Assembly: GCF_023343835.1 (NCBI RefSeq)
Contig: NC_064433.1
Span: 136,241,957-136,305,956, forward strand
Direction: 5' to 3'
From: Lagopus muta
Taxonomy: Eukaryota; Chordata; Aves; Galliformes; Phasianidae
Length of the DNA stretch: 64,000 nt
Below are positions 1 to 14,100 of this stretch, piece by piece. A model generated the notes under the pieces. It was not told where the DNA came from. It saw nothing but the letters and a program-made list of their open reading frames with translations, and did no database searches. Each line of letters starts with the position of its first letter. Position 1 is the first letter of the stretch. A program made the translations under genes and the position numbers.

Positions 1-834
1 CCCTGCTCAGCTAACCATCTTGTTTCTTCATAGGAGCCTACTAACATCTCAGAGCTTCTGAATATCAGCTGAACTTCCATTCTTTTTCTGCTGAGTTCCC
101 AGGATGCAGGCAAACCAGATGATCCATTTGTGAGACTGCCTAGGAGACTGATGCATAGTATTCTGTAACTTCCTTTCCTTAAGGGACCATATGATAACTC
201 AGGCTGGCAGGCACCTCAGATGACTCCTAGTTCAATTCCTGCTTAATGCAGGGTCAGCTGTGAGGGTTCAAGCATGTGGAGGAGCTCTTATCACAAGAGC
301 AGTTATCTTGCCTTTGCAGTGACTCCCTTTGTGTAAGTAACAAACCCTGATTTCGGGCAGTGTCCTGCAGGGTGACTGAGCCATTTCAGTAACCTGTGCT
401 TCCAGGTCAGAGCAGAGAGCGTGATGTATCAAAAAGGTTTAAGGTTGAAGCGCACAGAAGACATTAGGAAGAGCTGTTCTGAGGATGTGGGAATGCATGA
501 CAGAAAACGAGGACTGGGGAACATCGGATGAAAAGTTAGGATAGTAGATGTGGGATTTTGAACAGAAGAGCTGGACTAGAGTGCAAAGACTGGCCCGACA
601 GCCTGAAGAGCAACAGGACTGAAACAAGGAGACATGAAAGGAGAGAGAACACAGTGTATGATATTGCTCTTCGCATCGTATGGTATCAAGACTTATGAGA
701 AGAAACTAAATTAAAAAATCTGAGCCCTCTGTAGTGCAGATGTGGTATTCTGAGAGAGTCAGTTCTAGGTCTTGTGATGAGGAGGAGTGATATGTTCTAG
801 AACAATCCTAAAATTAGAAAAACCACAGAGCTTG
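1..834. other. Flank downstream of TFDP1, no gene recognised
   Basis: I see no exon, repeat or RNA gene that I can name. In mammals the next gene is ATP4B, convergent with TFDP1, so its 3' end would lie on the plus strand here or just outside. No ATP4B coding sequence is visible in these bases. An ATTAAA hexamer occurs on the plus strand near 711 and is not evidence by itself. Confidence 0.4.
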
Positions 835-854
835 TTAAAAATGCCCATGCGCGT

Positions 855-860
855 TTTATT
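855..860 (-). terminator. Probable TFDP1 poly(A) signal (AATAAA)
   Basis: The minus strand reads TTAATAAAACGC here, followed about 20-35 bases later by a GT/T-rich stretch (CTGTGGTTTTTC), the usual arrangement of hexamer, cleavage site and downstream element. It is the last good hexamer after the stop codon. Confidence 0.6.
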
Positions 861-2024
861 AATAAAAACTAACAGTGCCAAGGTTAAACAAGTCAAACAA
901 TTATAGTCTCTTTATATTCCATAAAATATTACAGAAAAGTTTATTTGTGTTTCAATAAAAAGACTACTGTCTTAGAATAGGCAGCTGACAGTATTTGTGC
1001 AGTTAATTGTTTGTGAATAAATTTAAAAAGACTACCACCTGCCCTGAAATTCCTTTTATAAAAATGAACTATTAAAAATGATTGACAAATTTTGAGTTAA
1101 AAAACTTAAAACATTCTCTATATTTAATTTCAACTTTATAATAGATTACAGGAAGATGCTTATGAAACAAATACAAACATTTGTTTCAGTACATGTCTTT
1201 ATATGATAGACTTATAAGTATGTAAACAACTATATAATAAAAAGTTTCCAAAGTCTGCCTGTAAGAAATCAGGCAAATTTTACCATAAGCAATAAATCAT
1301 TCCAAACCTTCAAGACATTTTATATAGCTGCACCAGCTGGCAGTAAACATTTGCCAAAAAGTTTGTAATTCTTATGTCCCGACATACAGTGACAAGTATA
1401 TAAACTTGATGGAATCATAATGTTAGATATAATTTAAGGGAAAATTAGTTCACAACAACATTTCTGGAATTTAACATGTAAAAAAGTAGGACGTATCTTT
1501 CCTGTTTGGTTCTTTGGACACTGCATGGTTAACAAAAAAACACACTACTACATTAGCTCGCTATCCCTCTAAAGTGGTATAATCAAAATACACTCCAAAT
1601 AAATTGCCATTCAGTGTATTCATTTTCCACAGAAGGACAGCATTTTATTTCTCAATGATGTGTCTACATTTTCTTTAGCAAACTTAGCAAGAACATTTGG
1701 GGGCAAAATCCATTTTCCTTCAAGTAAAAAAAAAAAAAAACAAAAACAAAACCAAATAAAACAATAAACCAAAAACCCCTAAACCAAGAGTAAATAAAGG
1801 CTCTGCATTAACACACTGGTATCAAAAACACACATCCACACCACATTTAAAAATATCCTACATAAAACAATCCTCGCTTGCTTATCAGAGGTGCATTTCT
1901 AAACTCAGAACTGCTTACCAACACTTTCCTTGAGGGATGGGGCAAAGTTATTTGAGACTTCTCTCCCTAGAACAATTTATTCCTGAAGCTTGCTGAATTT
2001 TAACAAGTCTACAAGCAAAGGGCA
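855..2024 (-). other. TFDP1: TFDP1 3' UTR
   Basis: AT-rich sequence from the stop codon to the poly(A) signal at 855-860, about 1.17 kb, close to the size expected for this gene. It contains an A15-type run (plus strand, around 1725-1740) and several ATTTA-type motifs. Other AATAAA hexamers in the minus strand (near 942 and 1642) could give shorter ends. The 3' end is inferred from sequence only. Confidence 0.65.
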
Positions 2025-2172
2025 TCAGTCGTCGTCATCGTTTTCATTAAAATCGTCATCGTCGTCATCGTCATCTCCCACGTAAGAAACTGGTGTTTCA
2101 ACTCTGGAGCCACTGTACTGAGATCCATTGGAACTCGTAGCCAACATCCCATCTCCACCATTGGAAAAGTCA
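2025..2172 (-). CDS. TFDP1: TFDP1 last coding exon and stop
   Basis: 148 nt, residues 364-411 and TGA at 2025-2027, with acceptor TTGTTTTAG. It encodes [20 protein letters not shown], then [12 protein letters not shown] and an acidic tail of eight Asp, FNEN, and four Asp. The tail is encoded by a run of GAC/GAT codons. In mammals the same tail mixes Asp and Glu; here it is Asp except for one Glu. Confidence 0.96.
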
Positions 2173-5100
2173 CTAAAACAAGAGAAGTCCAGTTGACAGT
2201 GTTTAATGTTACTTCCCAGATTATGGTGCTTATTATCACGCGTCTTCTCCATCTCTTTAATGCCACTGCTACTCTGTAAATTAACAAATTTTGAAATGGT
2301 TCTTACTATGTTTCTTCCCCAGGGTTGATATGAAATCCTTTCAAGAACTACTTTCATAAATATGCTTTCTAGATTTCATTTGAAGTATGTGTACTTAATG
2401 CCTAACAGCTATCTAAGGCCCAAAATGTTCTGTAGCACCTGACATGAGGCACCCCAACTGGATCCGGTATCTTCCAGAAGCACATCTTGATTCAAAGAAT
2501 TCAAAAAATGAAGAATTCATAGCTTCTCTTGGTTATTATATGGTCAGCTACCATGGCTACATAGTATATTTTTAACTGGAAATTTCTTTTTCCTAGATGA
2601 ATTATCTGTATCCAGACGTATTCTCTTTCAGTAGTCAGAACATTCCTCATTACTTGCTATTTTTCTGAAGTTTGCTACTGTTAAATTAATCTAGTTCTAC
2701 ATTCTTAGCTGCAAATTCTTGAAAAAACATTTTTCTAAAAATCATAGAAATAACATCTCCAACTTGACAAACACTCATTTTTAAAACTGTTTTCAAAAAT
2801 ACTTTTACTCATCATTTTTAATCTACTTAACATGCATTATCAATCACACAAAATCTTGTTGCATGGAGCTAACTGAAAGGCTTCGGAGTCTATCATTCCA
2901 TGAAGTGAAGCTTCTTTCAAAAACACGAGTTACATTTCTACTCTTTAATCTTGATGAAAATGCTGTGCTTTGTTTTGGCTTTCCCTTTCATTTAACCTGG
3001 AAATCATGTTCAACTAGCTAACTGCACACTTCCAAGGTTTCAAAGTTAACTGCAGTAGACCAAGAAAACTCCTTGGATAGAGCCTGCATCTGAAGCTGTA
3101 CAAGGATGAAAGAATGGATGGGGTGGATGGGGATGATGTGTGGAAAGGAAATGTAGCACACCCTAGAAGCTTGCAAGGAAAATATATTCAATATGACACT
3201 TCCAAGTCATATATTCTATACATTCAAGTCGTATGCTCTATACATTTTTTCAAAAGAAAGATACCAAGATATACATCTAGCTAAAATTATGAAGAAACAA
3301 GTTCTCCACAATTAACTGTAGAGACAATTTCAAAAATAAAGAAAAAAGGAGATTTTCCCTGTTTTCCAAGTTTGGAAACAAAAATCAATCTCCCACATAA
3401 CTAAGAGGATAAAAGCAAGTGGATTTCATAACTGAATTATCCTAGTGACACAAAGACTAGGATGAAGGCACTGGAATTGACATCTTCAGGCTTAGAACAG
3501 CTTTCTCAGGAGAGGTGACTGAATAAACATATAGCTTTTATTTGCATTGGCAGCAATTTTTGGCACCAGGCATGCTACACATCTTGTAGTTTCCTACTGC
3601 CATGAACAGGTAAATATATACAATAATTAAACAATAATTAATCACTACCCTTTTCCAACCTCCTAAGAAACGTTAAGTGCTAAGAGTTCTTGTGTTTCTC
3701 ACTATGGTAATGAGCTACAATCAGTCTCTCAATACTCCAAAGTTGTTCCGGTTCTCTTTGGAAAACAGAATGCCTTAAAAGACTAACGCAATCACACTTT
3801 CAAAGTAAGCTTTATCTTTAGGAAGGACTTCCTTCCAACTCTAAGGGAAGGCAGACTGGTGAGGAAAAGCATCTTCAGGTAAAAGAAAGAAGAATAAAAT
3901 GCTATTTCCTTGTCTAAAGATATCCCATCAGTACAGAAGCTTTTCTACTAACATAAATGACTTTAAAAACAGCCAAAAAACTAGGACTTCCTTAATAATT
4001 TAAATAATATATCAATTTCCCAAGGCACTGACAAGGCACTCTTACAAAAAGAGCCTACATAATCTGTAATTTGCACTCACCTCATTTTACATTGCCCAGA
4101 CTGGATCAGTTGCATGATAATAGGACGAATGCAACTGACCTTTGATATCAAGCTAACTTTCCATACACCATCAGACAAACATATGTCAGGTAATGAACAC
4201 ATATACACGTAATTTGCTCAGATAATTGACTCACTTCATTCAAGTGTTTTTAACAGCATTAAACATTTCAATAACATCTGAGTCATTTAACAACTCAAAG
4301 CTCACACAAGAGAAACTTCTGATCAATGCAATGACAAAAAAACTTGTCAGTTGTTACTACATAAGGAAAAAGTGCCTTGTATGGCAAGAGAATAAAATAT
4401 CAGTTAAGCTCTGAAATAGCATATATCTGTACAAGGTTACATAAAAGACATGATTTGTCATTCTACCAGTGTATGATGTGGTTTAAAGTTCAAAGACAAA
4501 AATCTGTTTTGTGCTAGATACCAATAACCAAGTGAGAACTGTGCCCTGGTTAGGTCTTAGAAGTATCTGTTCTCTTGTCACAAACTCAAATCTAAATAAA
4601 ATTAATACCTGCCTATTCAGTTTATTTTCCAATACTTTTAAAAAAGTTTCTTTGTTGACATTATTAAGAAACACCAATAGTCAAATTAAAGTGATTTCCA
4701 GGGATAAACTTGAGCACACTCCACACAACATTTAATCAAACCATAACTAGTTTCACAAAATATTTCAGATGAAGTTAATTTTTCTTCATGCTGACAGATT
4801 TTAAACATTTATCAGTAATTCCATCTCACCTGGCTGAAAATCTTGTGCCATTTGATGCAGAACCTGACGAAGATGTGACATATACACTGCTGATTGATCC
4901 CTGAGCCATTTCTGTAAAAACAAACATACACATCTCAACACTTCGAAACACAATCACCTAATTCAGTAAAAATGCTTTATTCTTTTTGGAGTCCAGAGAA
5001 TGAGTCTTGCAGCCAATACAACAAAACATATTGATGCCCTACACCCAACATTTCTTAATTAACAACCTAGAGACTGCAACATTTCAAAATGAATATGATT

Positions 5101-8100
5101 TTGAAGTGAACAAGCCAGATGTCTTCACTATTCTGTATATGGAAAATGAATAAATAAAATGAAGCCATGACCAAGTTCACACTTACTACCTTCTCCCTTC
5201 GCAGATGAATCAACTATGAGTAATGTCCTCAAAAAAACCTCACCAAATTACATAATGAAAAGATTGCATGGAGCAATGCAAAAAGTGGTGCTGTAAACAG
5301 CAACAGTCTATTTGCTAAGAATGTTATTTATTCCCCAAAGTATAATAAAAAGCACAAACATCTGACAACTTATAAATCTACAGCATAAAACAGTGGAAAT
5401 TAGCTGAAACATTTTCATGAGTTCATAAAAAAAAAAAGAAAGGAAACTAAAAAAGAAGGAAAACAAAATAGTTCTTCTTACACTAACTAACCTGTCACAT
5501 ATGGTTCCAAAGCTTTGGGAACCAAACTCCTTGCAATTTTTAGGTCCTCTGCTGAACAGCTTCCAGATTCTAGCCCACAGGCCATTCCCATTCGTTTTAG
5601 TACTTCTATATCATCATGAATTTCAAAAGTATTGTCAAAATTAAATAGATACTCAAACCTGTAGAGGAAAAATGTCTCCATTAGCTTGAATTACTTTAAC
5701 TATCTTACCAGACACTTCTAGTTTCAGGAATTGCAGAACTTCAAAAGCTTAACACAGTGTTAGTGACACACCTTCTTAAGTAATCACAATTTTCAAGATA
5801 CATGTATTTGACAGCAAATAATTAAAAATCATACACACTAACCTTAAATCAAAATTTAAGCTAAAATTAAACATAAGCTCAATTAAAATTAAAATTCTGC
5901 ATACTATATAATCTTTAACACGTTTAACAGATGTTGAAAGTTTTGGTTAAACGTTTAGTTAAATATTTTGCACATCAATAAATATTTCTCCTATACCTCT
6001 CTTTTTACTGGCAACAATTGACTGTTCAGCAAGCAATAATTTTTGGTTTTTTAAGCTTTATAGTAACCTAATAGTGCAAGCAGAAACCACTACTACATTC
6101 AGTCTTAGTTGAAAAACCTAGATTTTTGAACTGAAAGCAAGGAACAGCAGTTTTAAAAACAAAATCCAGTCAAGTCTTCTGGCCGTACTTCATGTTAGGG
6201 CCAAGCTGACACTCCTTGCTAATGCAGCATTGTATACAACTTAAGTAGAACTGCCTTACTTGGCTTCTAAAATTTCTAGTTCATAAATCTTACATTACTA
6301 AATCTGAACACTATTATTCTTTCCATTACAAAGCTCTATTCAACATTACTAAGTTTAACTGCACGTTGGCAATCTGTAAAAGGCACAATTTATTTGTATT
6401 CCATTTGAACAAATACAGATTAATTCTTCGTACAGAGTTAATACAGATACAGAACTCATAGCTGTACCAAAAGCCAGAGAGAAAGCTTTGTTAACTCACT
6501 TGTCATTTGAAATACTGCAGTCAATCACTGTTTTCTTGCTGGTGTTCACGATGATGAATGGCAAATGGATGACAGAATTGGAAGGTGGCGGTCGATTTGC
6601 CTGCTGTTCTGCCTGACGATTTCTCTGAACGAGGTTCTTGAAGGCAATTTGCTACAAAAAGCAATGGAAATATGGAACTCTGAATTAAGATTTCAAGATT
6701 CAATTAACCTAAAAAATCTCTCAGTGAGTACCAGCAGCACATGAACAGAGAAGTGAATAAAAAAGGTTCACCACATTCCTGAACTTTAAGATGCAAGAAA
6801 AAAATCAAAAATCATAGTATTAAAAACATGATAAAAATTAACTGAGGGGGAAAAAAAGCATTTTCTAATAATTTAATCACTACAGATCCCTGAGTAGAAC
6901 TTTGACAGAGAGAAAAGACAACAACTGTAAAAAAGCAAGTTTCATACAGCTTCATACTTCCACTTTGTTTAGTATTCCCTACTAGCTATCACATTCCACA
7001 ACAATAGTTGAATTAGTAAGACTGTATTTTTGCTGAAATTATATGCTTGAAACAGTTAAAGTTTGGGATGTGAATGTCTGATATTACATTTCTGGAACAT
7101 TCAACTAAGATTTGTAATTTCACCTTGAATTTCCTCAGAATGGAATTTCCATATGAATGGAATGTTTGTATTTTAGTTCTTATGTTTGCCATTCTTTAAA
7201 ATTATTCCAGTTAACTACAAAAACTCAAGTTACATTAACATCTTACACTAAGCTACCAAACTAAAAATACTGTGTTTCTGGTCGGTCATGGAGTAAAATG
7301 AAATAAATGGGAATTTATAAAAAATAATGTAAATACAAAGCCAACAGACGCTGATAAATATCGGATAGTTGTAGAAATTGAAGATCCACAACTGTCTTTT
7401 CTTTCTGCATGCCTTCCCTGAGACTCTCATTCTTACTGCATACACAGCACAACTAATACACTATAGTGAACCAGCAGTACAATGACTTAGGGGATTACTG
7501 CTTCCTATAAAATACTAGGTGGAATCTGGGAAGTTCAAGTTGCCATTTAGCAACTGTTCCAATACAATTAAGCCACCTACACAGCAGGGCAGCAACGTTC
7601 AAGAAAGGCAAGATAAAGATCATTACGAGAGATGACCTGTTACAGTCAAGCTATTTTATCTGAGGACTACTGCAGAAAAACATTCATTGGACAATTCCGA
7701 GGAGTACAATATCAATTATTGGTCCTGACAGCATAAATTCTCTTTAAACATACAACTACAGAAAAAAAAAAAAACCATCATAGCTCATAGAAAGTTGGTA
7801 TCTTCACCAGAAACAACAGTCAACACTGTGGTCCCAGTGCTACCTTTACCACAAACCTCACTTCTAGCCTTCTGAAATGTCTCCCATTCCCCACTGGCAC
7901 AAAACAACAGGAATACAGATGGAAGTTACCTTGCCCTATAGACAAGAGTACCTTGACTGTACCTGTAGAATGAGTTCTTGTAGTTGAGATTGTTTTTGCT
8001 TTATTCTTTCAAGTCTTCTCTGTTTCTCCACCTTAAGACAGTGAACAAACTGATTAGTTTGTGGGTTTTAAGTAGTGTTTTGTATCAACATTTTCTCCCC

Positions 8101-11100
8101 TTAAATTGTTTAAATACCAGAGAAATGAAGGCAACAAGTGTGTCAGTCACTAATGTTCTGCAGAAGATGCAGAGACCTACAAAGTCTCACATCAGTACTA
8201 CTGATGGAAACTATAACAAAGAGAAGAGTTAGGACATCCAGGAATAAAGAATACAGAAGGAAGAGCATAAAAACATCTTTGTAAGTGGAAGCTATGCCTC
8301 AAAGAGTTACCCATATTCTGTGTACTCCCTCTTCTGAGGGAGGCAAAAAGCATGTGGAACAGAATGATCTATTTGGTATATCCTGCTGATATTGAAGCTA
8401 TTGGAGAAAAATGCTTAAAGAAACGAAGCTGCTTACATTCCCACAATATTAAGCACTAATTAGATCTGCTGTACTTTCTTCATCTGAACACAATAACACT
8501 GCTAACTGAAAGACGGTTAGCAATAGCAAAAAAACCCCAAAACATTTCATAGAATCATCCCCCTTTGTAGACAGATTCAAAAATGTTTTTCTCACTTGTC
8601 TGCTTCTACACAGCTTTTAAGTTCTACTGAAGAACTTACCAGGAATAAACACAAACACCTCATTCTCTTCTGGTAAAGCAGAATTGATTTATTTAAATAT
8701 CTTACATTCACTATCATGTAAATGTGGGACTCTTAGGATGCTTATAAAGACAATAGAAAAATTCAGCCAAAACTCAGGAATGACACTCAGTATAAAACAT
8801 TTAACTTCCAAGGCTCGTAGTAAGAAAATGCTGATGTATTTGCCTAAGTATCAGAAACAAAAGCGACCTACAACAATAAAGAAGGATCATGCACTATCTG
8901 CATCTGCTGAATGACATTTAACATCTATTGCTGCAGATGCATTACTTGTCTGGCATCTGAAGAAAACAGTATTCCTGACTCTTGATTACCACTAGTGTAA
9001 TGTTGGAAATACACATTAATCACTTGCTTTGATTTACTTCTAATTAGAACAACTTGAATTACTTCAAATATATATATATATATATTAAAGCAATCTGGAA
9101 GCTTAGATGCATATTCTGTAAATACAAATTAGAAAGAAAGTCAGAAGGAACCAAACTATTCTACTTTTTATCTAAGAAGATCATATGCACATGTAGAATA
9201 AAAACGAATTCAAGTTTTTAATCAAACAAATCCACTGTGAATTTCCCATACATTTACCTCTAAATTCTGACATTCCTGAGCCGAGTTTGTAGGTAGACCA
9301 ATCCATTTGATTTCCTTCTTCTCCTTAGAGATAATGTTCATGGCCATGAGGACATTTAAGGCATCATAGACACGTCGTCTAATGTTCTTCTGGTCGTAAG
9401 CCTGCTGTAGACATAGTGCATTAATCAAAAACATACCTGACAAATGACAAAAACATTTGAAAATAAATACATTACAGCAAATGAGTAAACCTGGCTATTA
9501 TCTGAGCTGTTTAATTTAGTAGTGGGAAAAGAAATCTAAGCCTCCCCATTCAGTTCACGTGTTACTAGCCTCCCATATACTCACTGATTCATTTGGTGAA
9601 ATGTGATCATCAGGGGTAGTGAATTCTGCAACCAACTCGTCTGCCACCTCATTGTATGAGGTGGTTCCTTTTCTTTGTACCTTCTCACAAACCTTCATAG
9701 AGAAATGACGTAAACCCGTGCCGCTCTTCTCTCCTTTTCTGTTCCGCTTCCTAAACATACATAGAACACGTTGTTTAAGAAGATTTGAACTTTGGAACAC
9801 TTAACAGCTCTTTTTCAAATATAGACACACTGCTGTGAAAAGCCAAGGTCTTCCCTTTTTTTCTACTCCTCACCCTTCCCAACATTTTTTGGTACGATTC
9901 CACCCTCTCCCTTTTAAAATTTAAAGTAACTAATGATTATCTTGCTGTTCAGACACACCAGACAAATGCAGTCACTGTATCTGTTTTTTTTTCCCAGTAA
10001 GGGTTAAGTTCTTAACTCAAATGATAATTCAGGATATACTCATTCAATCTGAAGTATATTTCTGGACATCCTCCAGCCAAACAGAAATGTGAAACTAAAA
10101 GCTGAGTCACCTCAGATGAATTCCTATGCCCTTTCAGGAGCTGAATTCATGAAAAATAAGTAATGTGAGAACACCTGTCAGTGTTCACAGAAACATCCCA
10201 GTTGCTTTTATGACATGAGATGACATCATTCTTGTGTAACTGCATCTGATTTTAGTACAGTACACTTAAACATTGAAGTGCTCCTGATTTGAAGGTTAAC
10301 AGACTGTCTTTCCCATGCTGCTTTCCCCCATGAAGAACGCATACGCTGTTGCAACAAGCATTTAGAGCAAAAATTCTAAGTAACTTATTGATCCTCTGTA
10401 ACTTTTATTTTGCTCACCCAGCAGACCACGGCGAAGAATCTGCAGTCTGGTTTTGTGATACAAAATGTGTGTTAGGTGTATGTGGACTTCCTACCAGGAT
10501 AGTATTTGGCACTGAAGGTCTCTGAGGTGTACCGATAACCTACAACAAAGATAAAAATCATTTGGAAAATAACCATAACTACCCCAAGATATTCAGATGC
10601 TGTATTATTCATGACGCATTATTCAAGAATAAAAAATGCTTTCTTTCTACATACTTGTAACAGATGCTTTCAACTTAGACACGTTAGCACAAATGCCTTC
10701 AGACCACACATCACAGGGTTAAAACACTCCTTAAGCAATAATCATTTATATTTTATCCTTCCAAAATGAGCTTTTCATGCTTACTGGGTTTCTTACAATT
10801 GCAAACAAAACAAAAAGCCCTGCCAGACTACACCTGAAGATGCTGCTGTAAATTACTGTTAAAATATAAATATACAGAAGAAGATGATTTGAAAATCAGT
10901 AAAAGCTGAAAGAAAACAGTGCAGTTGCAAGGCATTCTCTCCTACAGGCAGCCCCTCTCACTGCAGAGCTGAAAACAAGAATACATTAGAAGTGAAGATA
11001 AAGAAAGGTGCGTCTTTCTTCCTCACTGATTAACTACCCATAGTATAGCTATAGTTAGGCCATTTCTGAAAGAACATTTTTAAGAAGAGCTGGAATAAGC

Positions 11101-14100
11101 ATCTTCCAGGCACATTCTAAATGTCTGATCCCACTTGATGGTTTTTTTGCTCTTAGATAACTGGAATTCCTGCAGCTACCGAGGTGTGATTCTGTCGACA
11201 ATCCTTTCACTAATCTCATGGAAAAAAAAAAAACCAAGTCTGGTTCACCAACATCTCAGAATGCCATGAAGACTGCCGGTGTGCCACTCACATAACACAC
11301 ACAATAGAGAGAAGAGAGGAAAGCTAGTACCCAATCTCTGTTTCTTCTGATGACAGAGGACTGGAAGAGATTACTTAACAGCCTGCTTGCAGAGGTCAAA
11401 TTTAAAGGGTCCCCCTCTATGCCTTGGCTTCCCAATTCCACAAACACTCCCACCACCAGCCTGATGCTACATCTAGAATTCCTAAGATCGTGCAGCTGGA
11501 TGAGAGGCCAAGCCAGCACAGGGGAGCAAGCAGAATTACAAAGCTCAGAGAAAAACAAATCCGTTGGCAGCAGCAAATGCTGGAAATCTACTGTGCTCAG
11601 TACTACTGCTAAACATTGAGCAGTACAGAGTAAGTGGATAACCCCACAGGCTAACATGGAAAACTGAAGTCTGTTTGGCAAATTCAAAACCTGCTCAGCA
11701 TTCCATCTCAAGAAGTTTACAAACTAGCCAGAATAACACACTTTTATGCTATATGTTTTGAAAGCCCGCGCTTTCACATAAAGGGTATGGCTCAGATCTA
11801 AGTTCATGTATTATGCTAATAATAATATATGTGAGGGATAGAGAAACTTAGAAATTTTCTCAGTATCCGTAAGAAGTCTAACATTCCTCTTTAATACTGA
11901 AAAGTCTTCTTATAATGAACAATCGTATGTTAAGACTGTTCAGTTTCTCTACAGAACACGGAGAAATAGATAAATCCCACAGGCAAAAATGAAATTGTTC
12001 AATGTGGGGTTACTTGCTTTTCTTTTTAAATAACTGTTTGAAATCCAATTACTGTCACAGTGACCACCAGGAAAAAAAGATCAGCAATTTTCTTTTTTTT
12101 TTTGCTGAAAGTTGCATCTCCACCAGTTTTTAAACACAGCTTCCACAGAAGCTTAGAATTTGCACTTTTGGTTCCAAGGTCCTCTCTCGTTACACTGCTT
12201 CCAAACATCCAAGATTTTCTTTTCCATATTTCAAGGACATGAAATGCAGAAATACTCCAGAATTCCAGAAATAACTTGTAAGCATCTACTGGTAACTAAG
12301 TGAAGAATCTTGAACAGAGGATGTCGACATCAAGTGTCTTATTCAAAGCTAAACAAGTATGGACTGACAATTAAGGAAGACCCCACAGCCTAGAGTTTCA
12401 GATTTAGTCTAAGAATTATTTGATTTAGATTTTGATTCAGTCTAAGAATTATTTGGTATTCTTATTGTCTCCTTAAAAGAAATGCTGATAACCCTAGGTT
12501 ACTCTCAAATTCACAGGTAATCATAACTTTGCATTAAAATAACACTAAGAGCTCAGTAGAATGAAGTCACTGGGGCACTGGGAACATCCTAAAATGAAAG
12601 CTTACAAATGGAATCATAAGAAGATAATCGAACAAATATAGTTGGAATTTTAGGGAAAACAGAAAGGGAAGAGGCAAAGAATGAAGTCAAAGTAGAAATC
12701 CACTGTATCTACACTTTTAAAATGTTTTTGGATTTATGAAGAATGAGATTAAAATTCAGTTCCTTAAGAATAAAGAAGATCAAAAAAATGGAAAAGAACA
12801 GGCATGACAGCCTTCACAATCCACTTCACTGTACTACAGCGCTGTCACCACTAACATTTTTCTCCTGAGAAGAAATAATGCCAACTGAACAAGAATACAA
12901 GCTCAGAAAATTAAATATTTAAGTATTAAAAACATGGTTTTACCAGACAGATGTTAAAAAGTTGATCAGGGTCACAAGCAAACTCAATTCATTACCAAGA
13001 ACATCTTGCTTATTGGCAAAAAAACCAATTATCTCCTCAGTTTCCAGGTTTAGCTTTTTCTTGCTATCATTCTGAATTATAAGGCCAGCATAATTTTATC
13101 CAAAAATTTTCTCTCAATATACACTTGAGATTGAACAAGAACTCCATCTCTTCTCTGCCAACATAAAAGTAAGCATCTTATTTTGTGCCAATAAGAGTCA
13201 ATACAAATATGCTGATATGGGCCATCTTTTTTCTTACTTAAAATGTTTAGAATAACACTGAAAATGCTGACAAATTCTTCACTGCAAGCATGAATTTCAC
13301 ACAGTGATCACACTAAGAAAGACACCATGAAGAAAAGCAATTTCATGTTACCGTGCAAGACTGAAAGTACACGAGCATTTGTCAATTAAATGCAGTGAAG
13401 ACAATTTACAGATGTATAATTAGTGCATATGCACACACACAGGACTGTAAACGTTTATTTACTCAACCTTCAAAGTTTAAAAAGGCATCAGATAGCTTGT
13501 CATTTCATTATCAAACCCTCGTTTTGATAACTTAAGAAAAAGTCTTCCATGTTACCAAAAAGAATGTTTCGTTTTCAACATTAAACTCAAGTACACAGCC
13601 TCAAGTATACAGCCTCAGAGTAATGACCAGAAGACAAACTACGTGCCACTGTGATATGCAGAAAAAACCATTCTCTTCCTACTGCTAGTTACTGCATTTA
13701 AATTAAAAGAACATCTAACAGCTCTGTACTTGGATATTTATTGATAAAATATCTCTTACTGAAGAGGTGAACTCAGCTAAACTCATTTTAATAAACTCTA
13801 CCTTTCAAGCAATTGCTGGAGGCACTGAATTCACCAATGCATACAATGAATAATCTGCAGTTTCACTGACACTTCAATAATCTACAATCATTAGTCTATC
13901 TCGTATGGGACTCCTCAAACTATGTGAACCTCAAGACTTGAATGTAGATATTGTAGTTCAACTCAGGACATGGGAGAGTGTAGAGGTTTGTGGGTTTCTC
14001 ATTGCTTTGCTTTTTTTCTTGGCTTGTTGGTTTTGCTCTTCTCCCTCGCTGTGCTCTTCAAATTGACAGTTACACCAGAGCAGCTCTCTGAACATGGTAA

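Larger units (their letters stand above)
2173..9257 (-). other. TFDP1: TFDP1 3' introns (between coding exons 6 and 11)
   Basis: Five introns of about 0.6-2.7 kb separate the exons listed here. They are AT-rich unique sequence. A short (TA)n run lies at about 9068-9084 in the intron after exon 6, and A-runs occur at about 5428 and 7760. I see no CR1 piece or further exon in them. Confidence 0.6.

Noticed and set aside
2173-2357. Extension of the last TFDP1 exon upstream to an ATG
   Set aside because: The open frame crosses the TTGTTTTAG acceptor; upstream residues do not match DP1, and phase with exon 4830-4911 fits only the spliced form.
9060-9090. (TA)n run as a CRISPR-like or satellite array
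   Set aside because: Only about nine dinucleotide units; an ordinary microsatellite. No CRISPR array exists in this window, as expected for a vertebrate.
9222-9257. Read-through of TFDP1 coding exon 6 past its donor
   Set aside because: The frame stays open a few codons into the intron, but GAG|GTAAAT is the donor and the next exon continues the known protein.
11256-11711. 151-codon minus-strand open frame with an overlapping 89-codon plus-strand frame
   Set aside because: Inside a TFDP1 intron, no family motif, no splice context, both strands open over the same bases; probably chance.
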